Shown piece by piece: positions 1-11,423 of a stretch of DNA of 64,000 bases. The notes beneath the pieces are model-generated. The model made no database searches. It was not told the DNA's origin and saw only the letters and a list, made by a program, of their open reading frames with translations. Numbering within the stretch: the first letter of the stretch is position 1; each line of letters opens with the position of its first letter. Both the position numbers and the translations under genes were made by a program. Source of the stretch: Phycomyces blakesleeanus NRRL 1555(-) (lineage: Eukaryota > Mucoromycota > Mucoromycetes > Mucorales > Phycomycetaceae); NCBI RefSeq assembly GCF_001638985.1, contig NW_017265156.1:868001-932000 (forward strand), in the 5' to 3' direction.

Positions 1-357
1 TTGAAATATCAAATGACCTTATAACAACCTCTTTAGACATCAAAGGTTTTATTTTTCTTCTTGGTTCACCATACATTATTATTTAAAAAAATATGGTAAA
101 ATTATCAACCTAATAAACCTATATGATTGGCTTGAAAGCATTTACCATTGTCGGAATATCTAAAAAAAAAATGATACTCTCCAGTGCAAAAGAATTTAAT
201 TTTGAATGGTCACATTCCTTTTTTGGGAATGACACAAGGTGAATTTCCAAGTCCTCGCTTCACTGAAGAACAAGACAAGACAATTAGTCTTCCTTCTTTA
301 TTTATATCTATTCCTCAACCTCTTACCTTTTTTATTTATATATATATATAATCGTTT
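1..357. other. AT-rich upstream region of the beta-adaptin gene
   Basis: No coding stretch could be supported here. The segment is AT-rich and ends with a short TA run just before the beta-adaptin ATG, so it probably holds that gene's promoter and leader. Confidence 0.4.
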
Positions 358-3300
358 ATGTCTGACGCAAAGTACTTTCAAAGAGGTAAAGGCAATACTT
401 TCCAATTGAAGTTTTGAAATATACGTACCTCGCGCAAACTTCAACAAAAAGAAAAGAAAAAAGCAAGCAAGCAAGAAAACAAACAAACAAATGAAATAAA
501 TAATAGTCATCAGTACATTAACATTCTGTGAGAAACTTTAGGCAAGATTCAGGAGCTTCGGGCAGAGCTCAATTCAGAGAAGCGCGACCCTAAGCATCAG
601 CGCAAGAAGACAGTGATGAAGAAGATTGTTGCCAACATGACTATGGGCAACGACATGTCACTGCTATTCCCGGACATTCTGAATGTAATGAATGTTCCAA
701 TCCTCGAAATCAAAAAGATGGTCTATCTCTACTTGATCAACTATGCACGAAGCAAACCTGACATGGCTATGATGGCAATTACCATGTTTATCAAGGTAAG
801 CCTGTTAAACAAAGATATTTATCATTTCATACATATATACATTATATGAAAAAAATATCATTCGGTACCTGGATAAATAAACACCCACATAATTATAGGA
901 TGTCGAAGACCCCAACCCATTAATCAGAGCATTGGCTATCCGTACCATGGGATATATACAAGTAGAGAAAATAGTCGATTGTCTCGTAGATCCATTGCGA
1001 CACTGCCTGCGTGATAGGGATCCTTATGTCCGCAAGACAGCTGCAATTTGCGTAGCCAAACTATACATGTATGACAATGTGCTTGTAGAGAGTGAACATT
1101 TTATCGATATGTTGAGAGAACTCTTGACCGATCCTAACCCAACTGTAAGTATTATTGATCAATTTTAATTTTGTTATCTTGTATATATATATATATATAT
1201 TAATCAATTTCTAATGTGTATTTATTTATTTTTGGTATAAAGGTGGTTGCCAATGCTGTCGCTGCATTGACTGAAATATCAGAAAGGTCTGAAAATACTC
1301 AACTCAAATTGAACCACTCAATTGCCAACAAACTCGCAGCCGCATTAAACGAATGCTCAGAGTAAGCAAAATTATGATTCTTTGTTGTTGTTTGTGCCCT
1401 AATCACAGAATAAATGTTTTCAGGTGGGGGCAGACTTATATCCTTGAGGCATTGATGTATTATGTACCTCAAGAAGCAGGTGATGCTGAAATGCTTGCCG
1501 AACGAATTGCCCCCCGTCTTCAACACGCTAATTCTGCCGTTGTCCTGACGTGTGTCAAGGTGATGATGTACCTGATGAACTATATGAAAAATGAAGCCGA
1601 CGTGAATGCATTCTGTCGTAAATTGAGTCCTCCTCTTGGTAATTATTTTTATACCATATATATATATATAAGTACGATTAAATCCAACGATCTTGCATTT
1701 ACAGTGACCCTCTTGTCATCCGGACCTGAAGTACAATACGTAGCTCTTCGTAACATTCTGTTGGTTATTCAGCGAAGGCCTGAAGTTCTTAGAAACGATA
1801 TGAAAGTCTTCTTTTGCAAATACAATGATCCTATCTATGTCAAACTCGCAAAACTCGAAATTATCTTTAGACTTGCAAATGCCCAAAGTGTAGACCAAGT
1901 ATTGAGTGAATTGACAGAGTAAGTTACTATTGAACGTGAGAGAATTTAAGCATTATTTTAATCCAATATAATATCCTACTTACCCAAAAAACAAAAAGGT
2001 ATGCAGCTGAAGTTGATGTTGACTTTGTTCGCAAAGCGGTGCGCTCTATTGGAAGATTGGCTGTAAAGATCGAAAGTGCGGCTGAGCGCTGTATTACTGC
2101 TCTTTTGGATCTAATCCATACAAAGGTGAACTATGTGGTACAGGAGGCAATCGTTGTAATCAGGGTAAGAACACACAAAGGAAGAGAGAAGGAAATATTT
2201 ATACATTTAGATACTCATGTGGTATTATTATGATAATTTTTTTAGGATATTTTCCGCAAATACCCAAACCAATACGAGAGTATCATTGGTACATTGTGTG
2301 AGAACCTTGATAACTTGGATGAGCCAGAAGCCAAGGCTGCAATGATTTGGATTATTGGTCAATACGCAGACAGAATTGAAAATGCAGACGTATTGCTAGA
2401 TGACTTTTTATACACATTCTTGGAAGAACCAGTAGAGGTACATATTTTCTCCAAACTAAATAATAATATTAAAAAGAAAGAAGAGGGGGGGAGGAAGACA
2501 TATTGTTAGTGAAAAGGATAAGGTATTGATTTTTGAGAGATTTACAGGTACAAATGGCATTACTGACAGCCACCGTAAAGCTGTTCATTAAGCGACCGAC
2601 TGCTGGACAGGATCTGGTTCCAAAAGTGTTGAAATGGGCAACAGAAGAGGCTGTAAACCCAGACTTGCGTGATAGAGGATACATTTATTGGCGTCTTCTC
2701 TCTACAGATCCTGCGGCAGCAAAGGTAAATACAATAATGACAATAATAATAAACCGGACTACAAATATAGTTTCATTTTCTGTTTAGTAACCTTACTCAT
2801 GTTTCTGTAAATTTAGGCTATAGTATTGTCAGATAAGCCATCTATTTCAACGGAGAGTGATAATATGGATCCAGCGTTCCTGAATGAACTACTTCTCCAT
2901 ATTTCCAGTTTGGCATCAATATATCACAAAAGCCCAACCACCTTTATCAGTCATTACAAGCCACGATTCTTAATACCATCTCCTGCTCTCCAACTCCCAG
3001 ATAGTCCCTCCACATTCAGTTTGCAACCTCTGCAACCACAGCAACCACAGCAACCACAGCAGACCCAAATGAGAATGCAACAGCCTGGCTCATTCAATGA
3101 CCTAGGCTATAATAATGTAGCAGCTAATAGGTAAATTTAAATAGGGCACAACTCATCAAAATTAAATTACATTACATTATATCGTATCCCATCCACTGTC
3201 TATTGTTTTCTAGCTCAGTGTAGCTCACTTTCTTTTTCTTTCTTTTTCTTGTATGGAAACAATTCTCACTAGGCAATCGTTCACTGGTATCAATGGTTAC

Positions 3301-3399
3301 CAGACAGAGAACCCATACGCAACGGATGTAGTTAATCCATCCAATGCAATGACCAACCAACATTCAGTTAGTAACAGTGATCTGTTACTTGATCTATAA
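358..3399 (+). CDS. Beta-adaptin (AP-1/AP-2 complex large subunit), ear-less
   Basis: Large beta subunit of a clathrin adaptor (AP-1 or AP-2), acting in coat assembly at the trans-Golgi/endosome or plasma membrane. Eleven exons: 358-385, 542-795, 899-1144, 1243-1361, 1424-1638, 1705-1918, 1999-2164, 2246-2437, 2548-2724, 2817-3130 and 3273-3399, summing to 683 residues. The start MSDAKYF, followed by [12 protein letters not shown], matches the family N-terminus and fixes the ATG in a 28-base first exon. The armadillo-like trunk is strongly conserved ([50 protein letters not shown]) and covers about residues 10-560. It is followed by a Q/P-rich hinge ([10 protein letters not shown]) and a short tail ending NSDLLLDL. 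No appendage domain is present, in line with short fungal beta subunits. AP-1 versus AP-2 cannot be decided from this reading. Confidence 0.93.
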
Positions 3400-3550
3400 A
3401 ATAAATGGCTGAAATATTCAGTCATGTGGAGTATGATTTGTAGCATTATATAAATTTGTAACAAGTGGATTTGGATAAAAAGAAAAGAAAAGAAAATAAT
3501 TAAAAACATGTCTGTGTATATAAGCATGAGATGGGTAGTTGTATCTTTGT

Positions 3551-3604
3551 GTGTAGGTGTAGGTGTAGGTGTAGGTGTAGGTGTAGGTGTAGGTGTAGGT
3601 GTAG
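3551..3604. repeat. Hexanucleotide microsatellite (GTGTAG)9
   Basis: Nine consecutive perfect GTGTAG units lie between the convergent beta-adaptin and bZIP genes, in their probable 3' UTR overlap. The ORFs running through them on both strands are low-complexity artefacts. Confidence 0.95.
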
Positions 3605-3735
3605 GTGGATGTGGTTGGCTTTTGTCGTTGTTTTATATTACTGGTTTTTGCCCGTGGCCTTGGTGCTGTTAATGATGATGTTGTTGTTATTTTTGTTGTT
3701 GTTGTATTATTCACACTTGACCATATATTGGCCAT

Positions 3736-4689
3736 TTATTGAGTTTGTTCTTGTCCACCGTTTGGACTGTTACTCAATTGTCCACCGTGCATCTTTGTAA
3801 GATCTTCATAATATTTTATCCGCTTCTTATATTCGGCTTCTTTGGCGCACATACTCCGCTTATCTGACTCCAACAAGGCATTACTCAATACCAATTTTGC
3901 ATTCTCTGCCTGAAGCTGGTTCACTCGATGCTCGAGGTGTTCAATCTTTAATAACTTCTTCATCCTTGATCTCCGTGCCGCTGATGCATTCTACAACCCC
4001 AAAAGAAAATTAGTCAGATTGAAGGAGTTTTACGACCAAGAATCCAATTTGAAATAAAATAAATAAATAAATAAATGAATGAAAGAAAAGGGAGCTTCCA
4101 CCTTTCTACGTTTAAGTGTGTCTTCGTCCAACATGCCATCTTCTCCAGGTTCTGGTTCAGGCAGTTTTCGAATACCGCGTGGTTTGGGTAATGGTCTTGT
4201 CGAAACAACTGTCTCAGGTTCTTCTTGTGGATGGAGATCAACAGGAGGTGTGTCGTTTCCTCCCCAAGAAATATTAAAGCTTGTTGAGTCAACCACTACT
4301 GGTACTGATCCAGGCACACGAGACGCCCGGTCAAAATCTGTCTGGGGACGTGTCTCGTAAAAATCGTTTTTAGGCATTTCATTAGGAGAGCTGTTAGTGT
4401 AGTCTTGGTCTGATTCATGAGGAATTGAGAATGTCTTGACATTATCCCAAAGAAAATCTGGGTCTGTTCCGCTCTTGATCGTGTGTGGAGACACGCTTTG
4501 GGAATCTTGGTGTGAGTGGTGTAATCCATGGGAATCGTAATCGTGATCATGATCTACATCTTCTGTAAAAATCATAAGAGAAGTATTTGGTTGGATACTA
4601 GCGTCCTGTCCCAGCGGAGGGAAGAGACAGACGTTTGTATTATGTGCTCCGTCTAATTGATTATCTCTAACGTCTCGTTGATCGTTCAT
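3736..4689 (-). CDS. Gcn4/CPC1-type bZIP transcription factor
   Basis: Sequence-specific transcription factor. Two exons (4689-4102 and 3990-3736) give 280 residues; the intron (3991-4101) splits the basic region. The spliced basic region reads KRRKNASAARRSRMKK, with the N-x2-A-A-x-R-S-R pattern typical of Gcn4 and CPC1. It is followed by a leucine zipper (L at LEHRVNQL, then AENAKLVL and SNALLES). The N-terminal 190 residues are acidic and S/T/P/H-rich, with aromatic-acidic stretches (DPDFLWDNV) that could be activation segments. By analogy it would control amino-acid starvation genes; that role is inference. The leader carries two short uORFs, listed separately. The reading frame stays open upstream, but no in-frame ATG precedes 4689, so this start is preferred. 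Confidence 0.85.
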
Positions 4690-4852
4690 TATAAGAGTTT
4701 GGTGGACAAAAAATGGAAGAATTAATATGTATATATATAAGGTAAAATTGGTATTGATATTATAAAGATATATATAAAAGAAGAAGTAAAAGAGGAATTG
4801 ATTTCTTGATAGTACTTTCAATGAGTCAATGTGACTGTAGTTTTGTTGGGGA

Positions 4853-4903
4853 TTAAGAGGGGGGTATTCTTTTCTGGATAGTCATATTTCTTATTTTATT
4901 CAT
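4853..4903 (-). promoter_or_regulatory. uORF 2 in the bZIP leader (16 codons)
   Basis: On the minus strand an ATG at 4903 opens a 16-codon frame (MNKIRNMTIQKRIPPS) that ends at TAA 4853-4855, 163 bases before the bZIP ATG. A second in-frame ATG is internal. Gcn4/CPC1 mRNAs are classically regulated by such uORFs; that these bases are transcribed is assumed. Confidence 0.5.
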
Positions 4904-4934
4904 GTTTGGACTACTGAGGTATTCTCACTTGTAT

Positions 4935-4949
4935 CTATTGGAATATCAT
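4935..4949 (-). promoter_or_regulatory. uORF 1 in the bZIP leader (4 codons)
   Basis: A minimal minus-strand ORF (ATG ATA TTC CAA TAG) lies 31 bases upstream of uORF 2. A tiny first uORF followed by a longer second one is the layout known for CPC1/GCN4-type translational control. Confidence 0.45.
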
Positions 4950-5339
4950 ATGTATATAGATGAGGGAGAGAAATGGAACTTTAATAAAATGAAGAAAATT
5001 GCTAATTTATTATCTCTTATTCTGTTTCCTATATAAACTGATTCTCAAGATATTACTGTAAAATACAAGTTTAAGTTTTATAAGCTTCAATTTGATATGC
5101 TTCTGTGTGTGCAAATGGATATACAATGAAAACGGTAAATTTTGTCTCTTTGAAAAAATCAATGGTGTTCTCCAGCATACGGGCCAAATTATTTAAGAAT
5201 GGAAAAAAGTGAAGAATTACAAATTTAGCTTCAAATTATTTTATGTAGTAAGTTTTATGGCATCACTTTCACTTTGGGGGTACTCAGCCAGATTGATCGA
5301 TAAAATTCTTGTGGGAGTTTTAGCCAATGATATCAATTT
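4950..5339. other. Intergenic AT-rich sequence
   Basis: No gene, RNA or repeat family recognised. It contains the likely promoter of the bZIP gene. Confidence 0.3.
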
Positions 5340-5740
5340 TTAGTTGAAGACACCAAAAGACAAAAGTACAAAATTCATAGAATAGAATAGACTTTTGCAC
5401 AATCTTATTTCTTCTTTGAGCCAATATGCACCTAAACTCTCGAAGAAGCAAAGTGTTTTTTCCTTTGACTCAAGATCTGGCAATATATTGTCAACCTTGT
5501 GCATGTATTTATTGGCTTTAAGTGTTTGCTCAAGCTCCTTCACGGCAGCTATCTGCTCCAACTTTACATCAACTTCCTTTTCGATTACTTCTAAAATATC
5601 CTTAATAAATTCGCCAGTAATCTTACGGGGACGACGTTCCTTGATGGGGAACGACGTTTCTATATAACCGGACTAGTTAATTATGACTACCTGTCTGGAC
5701 TGGTACCTTTCTCTAATCCTTCAGGGCAAAACGATGTGTC
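5340..5740 (-). pseudogene. 5'-truncated gene fragment, possibly NSL1/Mis14-like
   Basis: Two exons splice in frame: 5740-5707, flanked by a TTTTTTCAG acceptor and a GTACC donor, and 5659-5340 after a TATAG acceptor. They give 117 residues starting DTSFCPEGLEK and ending at TAA. The peptide is charged and helical, with a block FPIKERRPRKITGEFIKDIL followed by predicted coiled-coil. The R-x-PRKI pattern weakly recalls the kinetochore subunit NSL1/Mis14, but this is a guess. No initiator Met or further upstream exon could be found in 5741-6300, so it may be a 5'-truncated copy, or a gene whose first exon is too short to see. Confidence 0.35.
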
Positions 5741-6597
5741 CTGAAAAAACGTAATATATTTATTGTACACATTAGCTTACTACTTTGTCACCACATTTTG
5801 TGTTAATCTCTCTCTCTCTCTCTCTCTCCAAACACCTAACTCTCATTCTTTTAAGGGTTAAAGTCTGTATTTGGGTAACTTAATAATGAAATACTGTCTC
5901 ATACGAAAAACAAAACCTGTATATTCAATTAACAGCAGTTTGCGTCTTAAATTTAGAATTAACAATAAATAAATAATAATTAGTCGCATATATACTATAT
6001 CAATAGCCAGTTATGCAGAACAGTATGAGTTGTTGTCATTAGAGTGTGACGCAATATTGTTGAATATTTTACTATGTATTGGCCTTCTCACGCGTATCAT
6101 GTCTTTGCCTTTCTTTTACCTACTTATATTCTCAGAGTATAACACCACCAACCGGTAAGTAATTCCTTCTCATCCCTTTTTTTTCTGAAAAGCACAAAAG
6201 AGAGTCTTTATACGAATACTATGTGTGCTTAGGGAACAAATAGAATGATTTAATCCCGGCAAAAAGGTCACGGTTTGTGATCCGGTAGAATCAAAGTGCT
6301 GTATCCCACCAGGAAAGTCTTTCCCCTTAAAAAAAGCGATAAACTATTAAGAAGAAAGATAAAAACAATAAGAATTCAGCCGGTCAGAGAGCCGTACGTT
6401 TTTCGATCAAGATTTGATCGAAATTTGATCTTTCAAAAAGACGTACAAATTTTGATCGTCGCTATTGCAATTGTAGGCCAATAATATTGCTTCCTAAATT
6501 TGAAATTCGATCGATCAATCTGGCTGACTACCCCCAGTAACTTAAAAATGCAAGTTTTTGGATGCCAGATTGTCGACTCTTATCCATAAATCAATTT
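5741..6597. other. Intergenic region, (CT)n tract near 5809
   Basis: Holds a (CT)n microsatellite around 5809-5827 and no supportable gene. A 62-codon ORF at 6296-6484 has no recognisable features. Confidence 0.3.
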
Positions 6598-7595
6598 ATG
6601 AATAACTTAGAGGTGGATTTCTCAACTCAAGAGGTATCTTATTTAGCAGTCATTGTGGATGATATTCAAACCAGGCAAAAGTTGACTATCGATACTTAAC
6701 TGGGTCTCCTTCTCAAAGCCAAAACCATGGATCCTGTCAAAGCAGCTCTGGTACGTGGTATTGCAAATTTGTAAGTCTATATAAATTGGAGGGGGAGGGG
6801 AGGGGAGGGGAGGAAAAATGAAAAAAAGAAAGATAGAAAGAAAAAAAGTACGTATACTATACTAACTCCTTCCACATAGTGTGGTCAAACTCCCTACCCG
6901 AGAAGTTGCTGACATGGATTCCATTGGAAAAACTGAATTGTAATCAACTTACTTTGATTCCGTGCTGGTGTCCATCCTCTCAAGCCCTCAACAGAATGTC
7001 GTCTTGCGCTGGGAAAACAAGAATGAAGAAGTATCAGATATCCGCCCTGACGCTGCCATCTCTACTATCGTCCAATCAAAGTATGGTCGCCCTTTGGACT
7101 TTGGCGAGGTGAAACCAGGTAACTCCTCAACAAAAAGAACACTCATTCTGCATAGACACCCTTCGCCTAGCAATATTATCGAAAGACACTAATGATCGTT
7201 ACAGTCAGGATGTCTGCTTTGCCTTTCAAGTCAACGGTATGCACTAACAGCAAAAGCAAAAAAAAACAAAAGCGAAAGCAAAAGCAAAGAAACTTACCAT
7301 CAATTGTTAAGGCTACCGGATATCGTTTTTCATGGTATACATGCAACACCAAGATTTGTATATCATGGTGGAAGTAGCGTCATTTAACTTCCCTAGCTCC
7401 CTGGATGACCTTGATAAATTGACAACTAAGAAGAATTTATGCACATTGGCGCGAGTCAGTTCCTCGTTTTGGAACAACAGTATTAACCTGCTCAAATCGC
7501 CTATATCCTCGTCACCTCGTTTGCCCATATCTACTCTGTATCAATTAATTGAAAAGTCCCACAAGAAGAGTATCAGAACAACATCCTGTTATTAG
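6598..7595 (+). pseudogene. Relic of a Mucoromycota multicopy family, two in-frame stops
   Basis: Four exon segments stay in one reading frame when joined: 6598-6770, 6880-7118, 7156-7236 and 7312-7595. They show blocks typical of a large uncharacterised protein family I know from Mucorales genomes: NNLEVDFSTQEV, DPVKAALVRGIAN, NVVLRWENK, SDIRPDAAIST, LDFGEVKP, then QDLYIMVEVASFNFPSSL. Two TAA codons interrupt the frame at 6697-6699 and 6941-6943, while the intron boundaries remain intact. The second TAA could be avoided by a 45-base intron starting in GAATT|GTAATC, but the first cannot, so a recently inactivated copy is the best reading. Function of the family is unknown. Confidence 0.65.
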
Positions 7596-7982
7596 TATTC
7601 TTACCGCCACTTCCCTTTTCATTATATAAATACCTTTGCATTTTGTTGTTTAATAAACACAATAGATAAACAGCGTCAAAGTATTTTTATCATTATCATT
7701 TTATTTTTCTTATGAAATATCACATGTACTTTTGAAGGAATAGAAAGATCACAATAAGTTAAACCAAATTGTCCTAAAAAAATAATCAGGAAAACGTTTA
7801 TAACGAGTAAAGGATAAAAGTTTTTGACCCTATGGAGGATATTCTAACGTTGTTCTGGAAAATATAACCATACATAGCTCGTATTTGGAAGCTTTCAAGT
7901 CTATTGAGGAAAAGAGAGTTATGATAAGTGACGATATATGTAAGTACCAAGAGTCGCTACCAAATTAAAATAGAAGCAGAAT
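7596..7982. other. Intergenic region
   Basis: AT-rich sequence with no supportable gene; it lies between the multicopy-family relic and a transposase relic. Confidence 0.3.
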
Positions 7983-8260
7983 ATGTACAGCAGTTATAGC
8001 AATAGAGCAAGAGAAGTGTCTTTAGATAGAATGTTGGAAAGTACTGAAGAAAGAGGAAGCATAGTTCGGTTCGCAAAGGAGCTTGGTGTTGAAATTCGTA
8101 CTGCCTGACGATGGTGGGAAACTTTATCGGGAAACAGATGAAGTGCCATACAAACTTTCAAAAAAATAAAAATGACATTGGCCGCCCAAGCTCTTTCACG
8201 ACTTCGCTAGATATTCTGAACGGCAAACCATTCATTGTTATAATAAAACTCCATTCTAAA
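7983..8260 (+). pseudogene. Tc1/mariner-like transposase N-terminal relic
   Basis: The frame starting at ATG 7983 reads ...ERGSIVRFAKELGVEIRTA, then a TGA, then RWWET. After frame changes it continues with YRETDEVPYKLSKK, GRPSSFT and further weak matches. This matches the helix-turn-helix start of a Tc1/IS630-type transposase family common in Mucorales (R-T-A-x-x-WW, E-V-x-Y-K, GRxSSFT). At least one stop and two frameshifts are visible and no DDE part follows, so it is a dead fragment. Confidence 0.55.
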
Positions 8261-8329
8261 GTCAAAGGTAATATAAACAAGCATCATTCTTTTATTTTAA
8301 AACAATCATTTTTATTAAAGTGACAAAAT

Positions 8330-9634
8330 TTACCGTTTTCACTGTATTCGAATTTTTAGGTGATCAAAGTTAAGACTTTGCAAGTGGTCTCTGTGTACCC
8401 ACTGCAACCCTTAACAAATTACTCGTTTTAGATTTATTTATGTGACTAAAGAATAGGTAATATATATATATATATACATATACATAATACAGTTGGATTA
8501 AACTGTTAAATGGGCTTTTTCTGTTGTCAACCTATCATTATTTTCGAATGGTGGCTTGAGATAGTAAAACTAAAATGGGAAAAAACAGAAAGTTGATACT
8601 GTGGCTAGTAATTGAAATATGTGTTGGAATTGGCCAGTGAATTATCTGTATAATATATACTTTGTGTGATTTGTGTTATTTAATTAAATACAATTTGTAT
8701 GTATTTTAGAAAACAGGTTGAATCAGTATACCTTTGGTGTATTGATGCACATTTTAGCTGTAAAGAATGTCTTGACTTCTTTCTTTCTTGTACTATAACT
8801 ATATAGTACATGTATGAAGGTAATACATTGAATTAGGTATTGATGGTTGAAATATGAATGTCTTGACTGTTGGCCAATTATTCTCCTATAAGCTACAACA
8901 GAGTTTTAAGATATATATATATATATATACTAGGTTGTGTTTGTTTGGATTTATCCAGATAGATTATATAATAGCTAGTTCTTTTTCTCTTTAACTGTTT
9001 ATACGTAATACACCATTAAAAAAAAAGTATTGGTTGGTATCTTGTGGTTTTCTTCTTATTCTACTTCTTCTAAACAATGTATTCACTTAAATGTATGTAA
9101 GTATCGGGGAATAATAGATAGAGAGTCAGCTTTATGTTAATTAGCTTTCGATTCAAAATATTTAATCCTGGTACTATTCATTGAAACTGCCTATTATTAA
9201 TTATTGGATAAAGACAAAATTTCTATTGCTCTCTTTATCTGAACAATAATAAGCAAAAACAAGAGCTGATATATAAAATATCTCATTTAGCATGATTTCT
9301 TTGTCAAGACTATTATTTGAATATGATTATCACAAAACAAAGCAAATAAATAAATGCAAAATACTCACAAATACGCACCAGTATATACACATTCATACAG
9401 AGCAACATTGACTTGAGAAGTTTAGTGTGGCCACATTTTCTATTAGTATTATTATTTCGGAAGGTGAAAAACAACTGGATTCCTGGAAATTGTAATCATA
9501 TCCCTTTCGTTTTTCTCTTATTATTATTTATTTACTTTTCTTCCTTTCTCTCGTAAACCACAAATCTACAGCTACACACATACACATTTGTACGTTTGGT
9601 TCAAGTGCAGAACTAGAGTATAGCCACCGCTAGT
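8330..9634. other. 1.3 kb gene-free AT-rich stretch
   Basis: TA dinucleotide runs near 8460 and 8912 and homopolymers, no coding signal. The last 200 bases are pyrimidine-rich and probably hold the promoter of the next gene. Confidence 0.35.
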
Positions 9635-11423
9635 ATGAACAAGATAAAGAACACCTTATTTCACTCCAAGAACAAAGATGAAAAAAATCGCAAAGCACAT
9701 CATCTTGGAGAAAGAAGTATCAGTGACCCAGTTTTATCTCAAGCATCAATATCCGAACCAGAGCCTTCAACAGACGTTCCTGAAGTGGGTATAGAGAACC
9801 TTACTGATATCGAGCAGCAGATCTACACGGTCTGGTGGAACGAACTCGATCCATATTCTCTTGGCCACCTTGACAATAAAGCTCTTTTAAAGTTCTTGGT
9901 TGGATGCAACTTGGAATATCAAAAACTAGGGCAGGTATAATACAGCAAATAAATAAATAAATAAATAAATAAAAGAACATTATATATTTATACTAATATT
10001 AAATATTGACCATTACATATAGATTTTGGCCTTATTTGACAAGGTTACAGATGGCTTGACTGAATCTCAGTTTTATGCTGTGCTCAGACTTGTGTCTCAT
10101 GCACAGAATGGCAGGGCAATCCACCGAGATCTCTGCTATTTAGGTGGTAAGTTTTGTAAATATAATACAATACAATATAATATATATAGTGGTTTTCTTG
10201 ATTTAAAGACAAATCTTGAAAATAAAAAGTTCAAATGTTAACTATTGATCAACAGCATCTGTACCCCACTTTGTTGCGAGTCCTAAAAGCGCAAATATTG
10301 AACAGGCAAGTCAAGGCTTATTTATACATCATCAAATAACTAACCATATATATATATATATAATAGGGCGATCACACAACTTATGACTCGTTACAATGGA
10401 ATTCTAGCATAAATCCTGTGCCGTATGTTCCGCAAAATTGTCATGAAACATATGTTGGATCATATGGTGGACCAGCTTCTGATGCCCAGAGAGCATATCC
10501 ACAAGTCATCTTCCAACCTCCCAATCAAAGCATCAACCATCAGATATCTCCAGTAAATGGTGGCCTAATGAACCATCCACAGGAAGTATTTATTCCTGCC
10601 ACGATTCCTATAGCTGAGCTAGTCCACACACCGATTATTACTTGGACAAGTGGACCTAATAATAATAATAATAATAATAGTGATAGTAGTAATAATCAGC
10701 ATCAGAAACAAGAAGAAGAAGAAGAAGGAGAAGAAGGAGAACCCTGTATGGCTTATCCATCGTCTGCTGCAATTGTTGCCTTGTCAGAAAAGAATCATCA
10801 AAGGCACCAAGCACAGCACATACGTTCAAAGTCAGTACCGGACAACATGATGGCTTATGAGTCAGAGTTAGAGAATGATAGCTATGCACCTGATCACCAC
10901 TCAGCACAGGATCCGTCCGGAACTCCCACCAGTATGTCCTCTCCATCAGAAAGATATTACGAATTTATTGAATACACAGAACCGCAGTCTACGCCACGAA
11001 ATTCGATGCTATTGACTCAATCGTACAATCCACCTGTAAGTAGCATTAGATAGATAAATGATTGAGGTGTGGTTTATATATTCTACCAAAGTGAAGCCTT
11101 GATTATTTACTACTCATATACATATACATATTACTATTACTATTACTATTATTCTTTATTATAATTATATCGTAATTATCGTAATTATGATTCCTATTGC
11201 TCTTGTTCTTCTTGTTGTTAAAATTTTGTAGCCTAATGCTGATTATGATGAATTGGGTAGCCCTTTTAAAGACCCTCCCGAGAGTATGACTTTTGGGTCA
11301 TTTAATGAAAATGGTCTCTTTCCCAACCAACAGCCCAATGTGTTTGATATTCCTCCTCCACATGTACCTTGTCAATCTACCAAACCAAAACTATTACTAC
11401 ATACTAAACGAGTCTCTTGTTGA
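9635..11423 (+). CDS. EH-domain-like protein with Asn- and Glu-rich runs
   Basis: Five exons: 9635-9934, 10023-10146, 10256-10305, 10367-11035 and 11232-11423, giving 444 residues. Residues about 55-150 (IEQQIYTVWWNELDP, LLKFLVGCNL, LALFDKVTDGLTESQFYAVLRLVSHAQNG) resemble an EH (Eps15 homology) EF-hand-like module, which binds NPF-type peptides in endocytic adaptors. The rest is low complexity: a poly-Asn run near 10660, a poly-Glu run near 10710, and proline-rich segments, with an RSKSVP motif that could be a phosphorylation or 14-3-3 site. Intron 3 uses a GC donor (CAG|GCAAGT at 10306). A role in endocytosis is inference from the module alone. Confidence 0.72.

Noticed and set aside
3418..3800. 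Overlapping ORFs on both strands with Cys/Arg and Thr/Tyr repeats
   Set aside because: They are translations of the GTGTAG microsatellite in a 3' region.
10656..10946. Minus-strand ORF with Leu and Tyr runs
   Set aside because: Shadow of the Asn/Glu repeats in the EH-domain-like gene.
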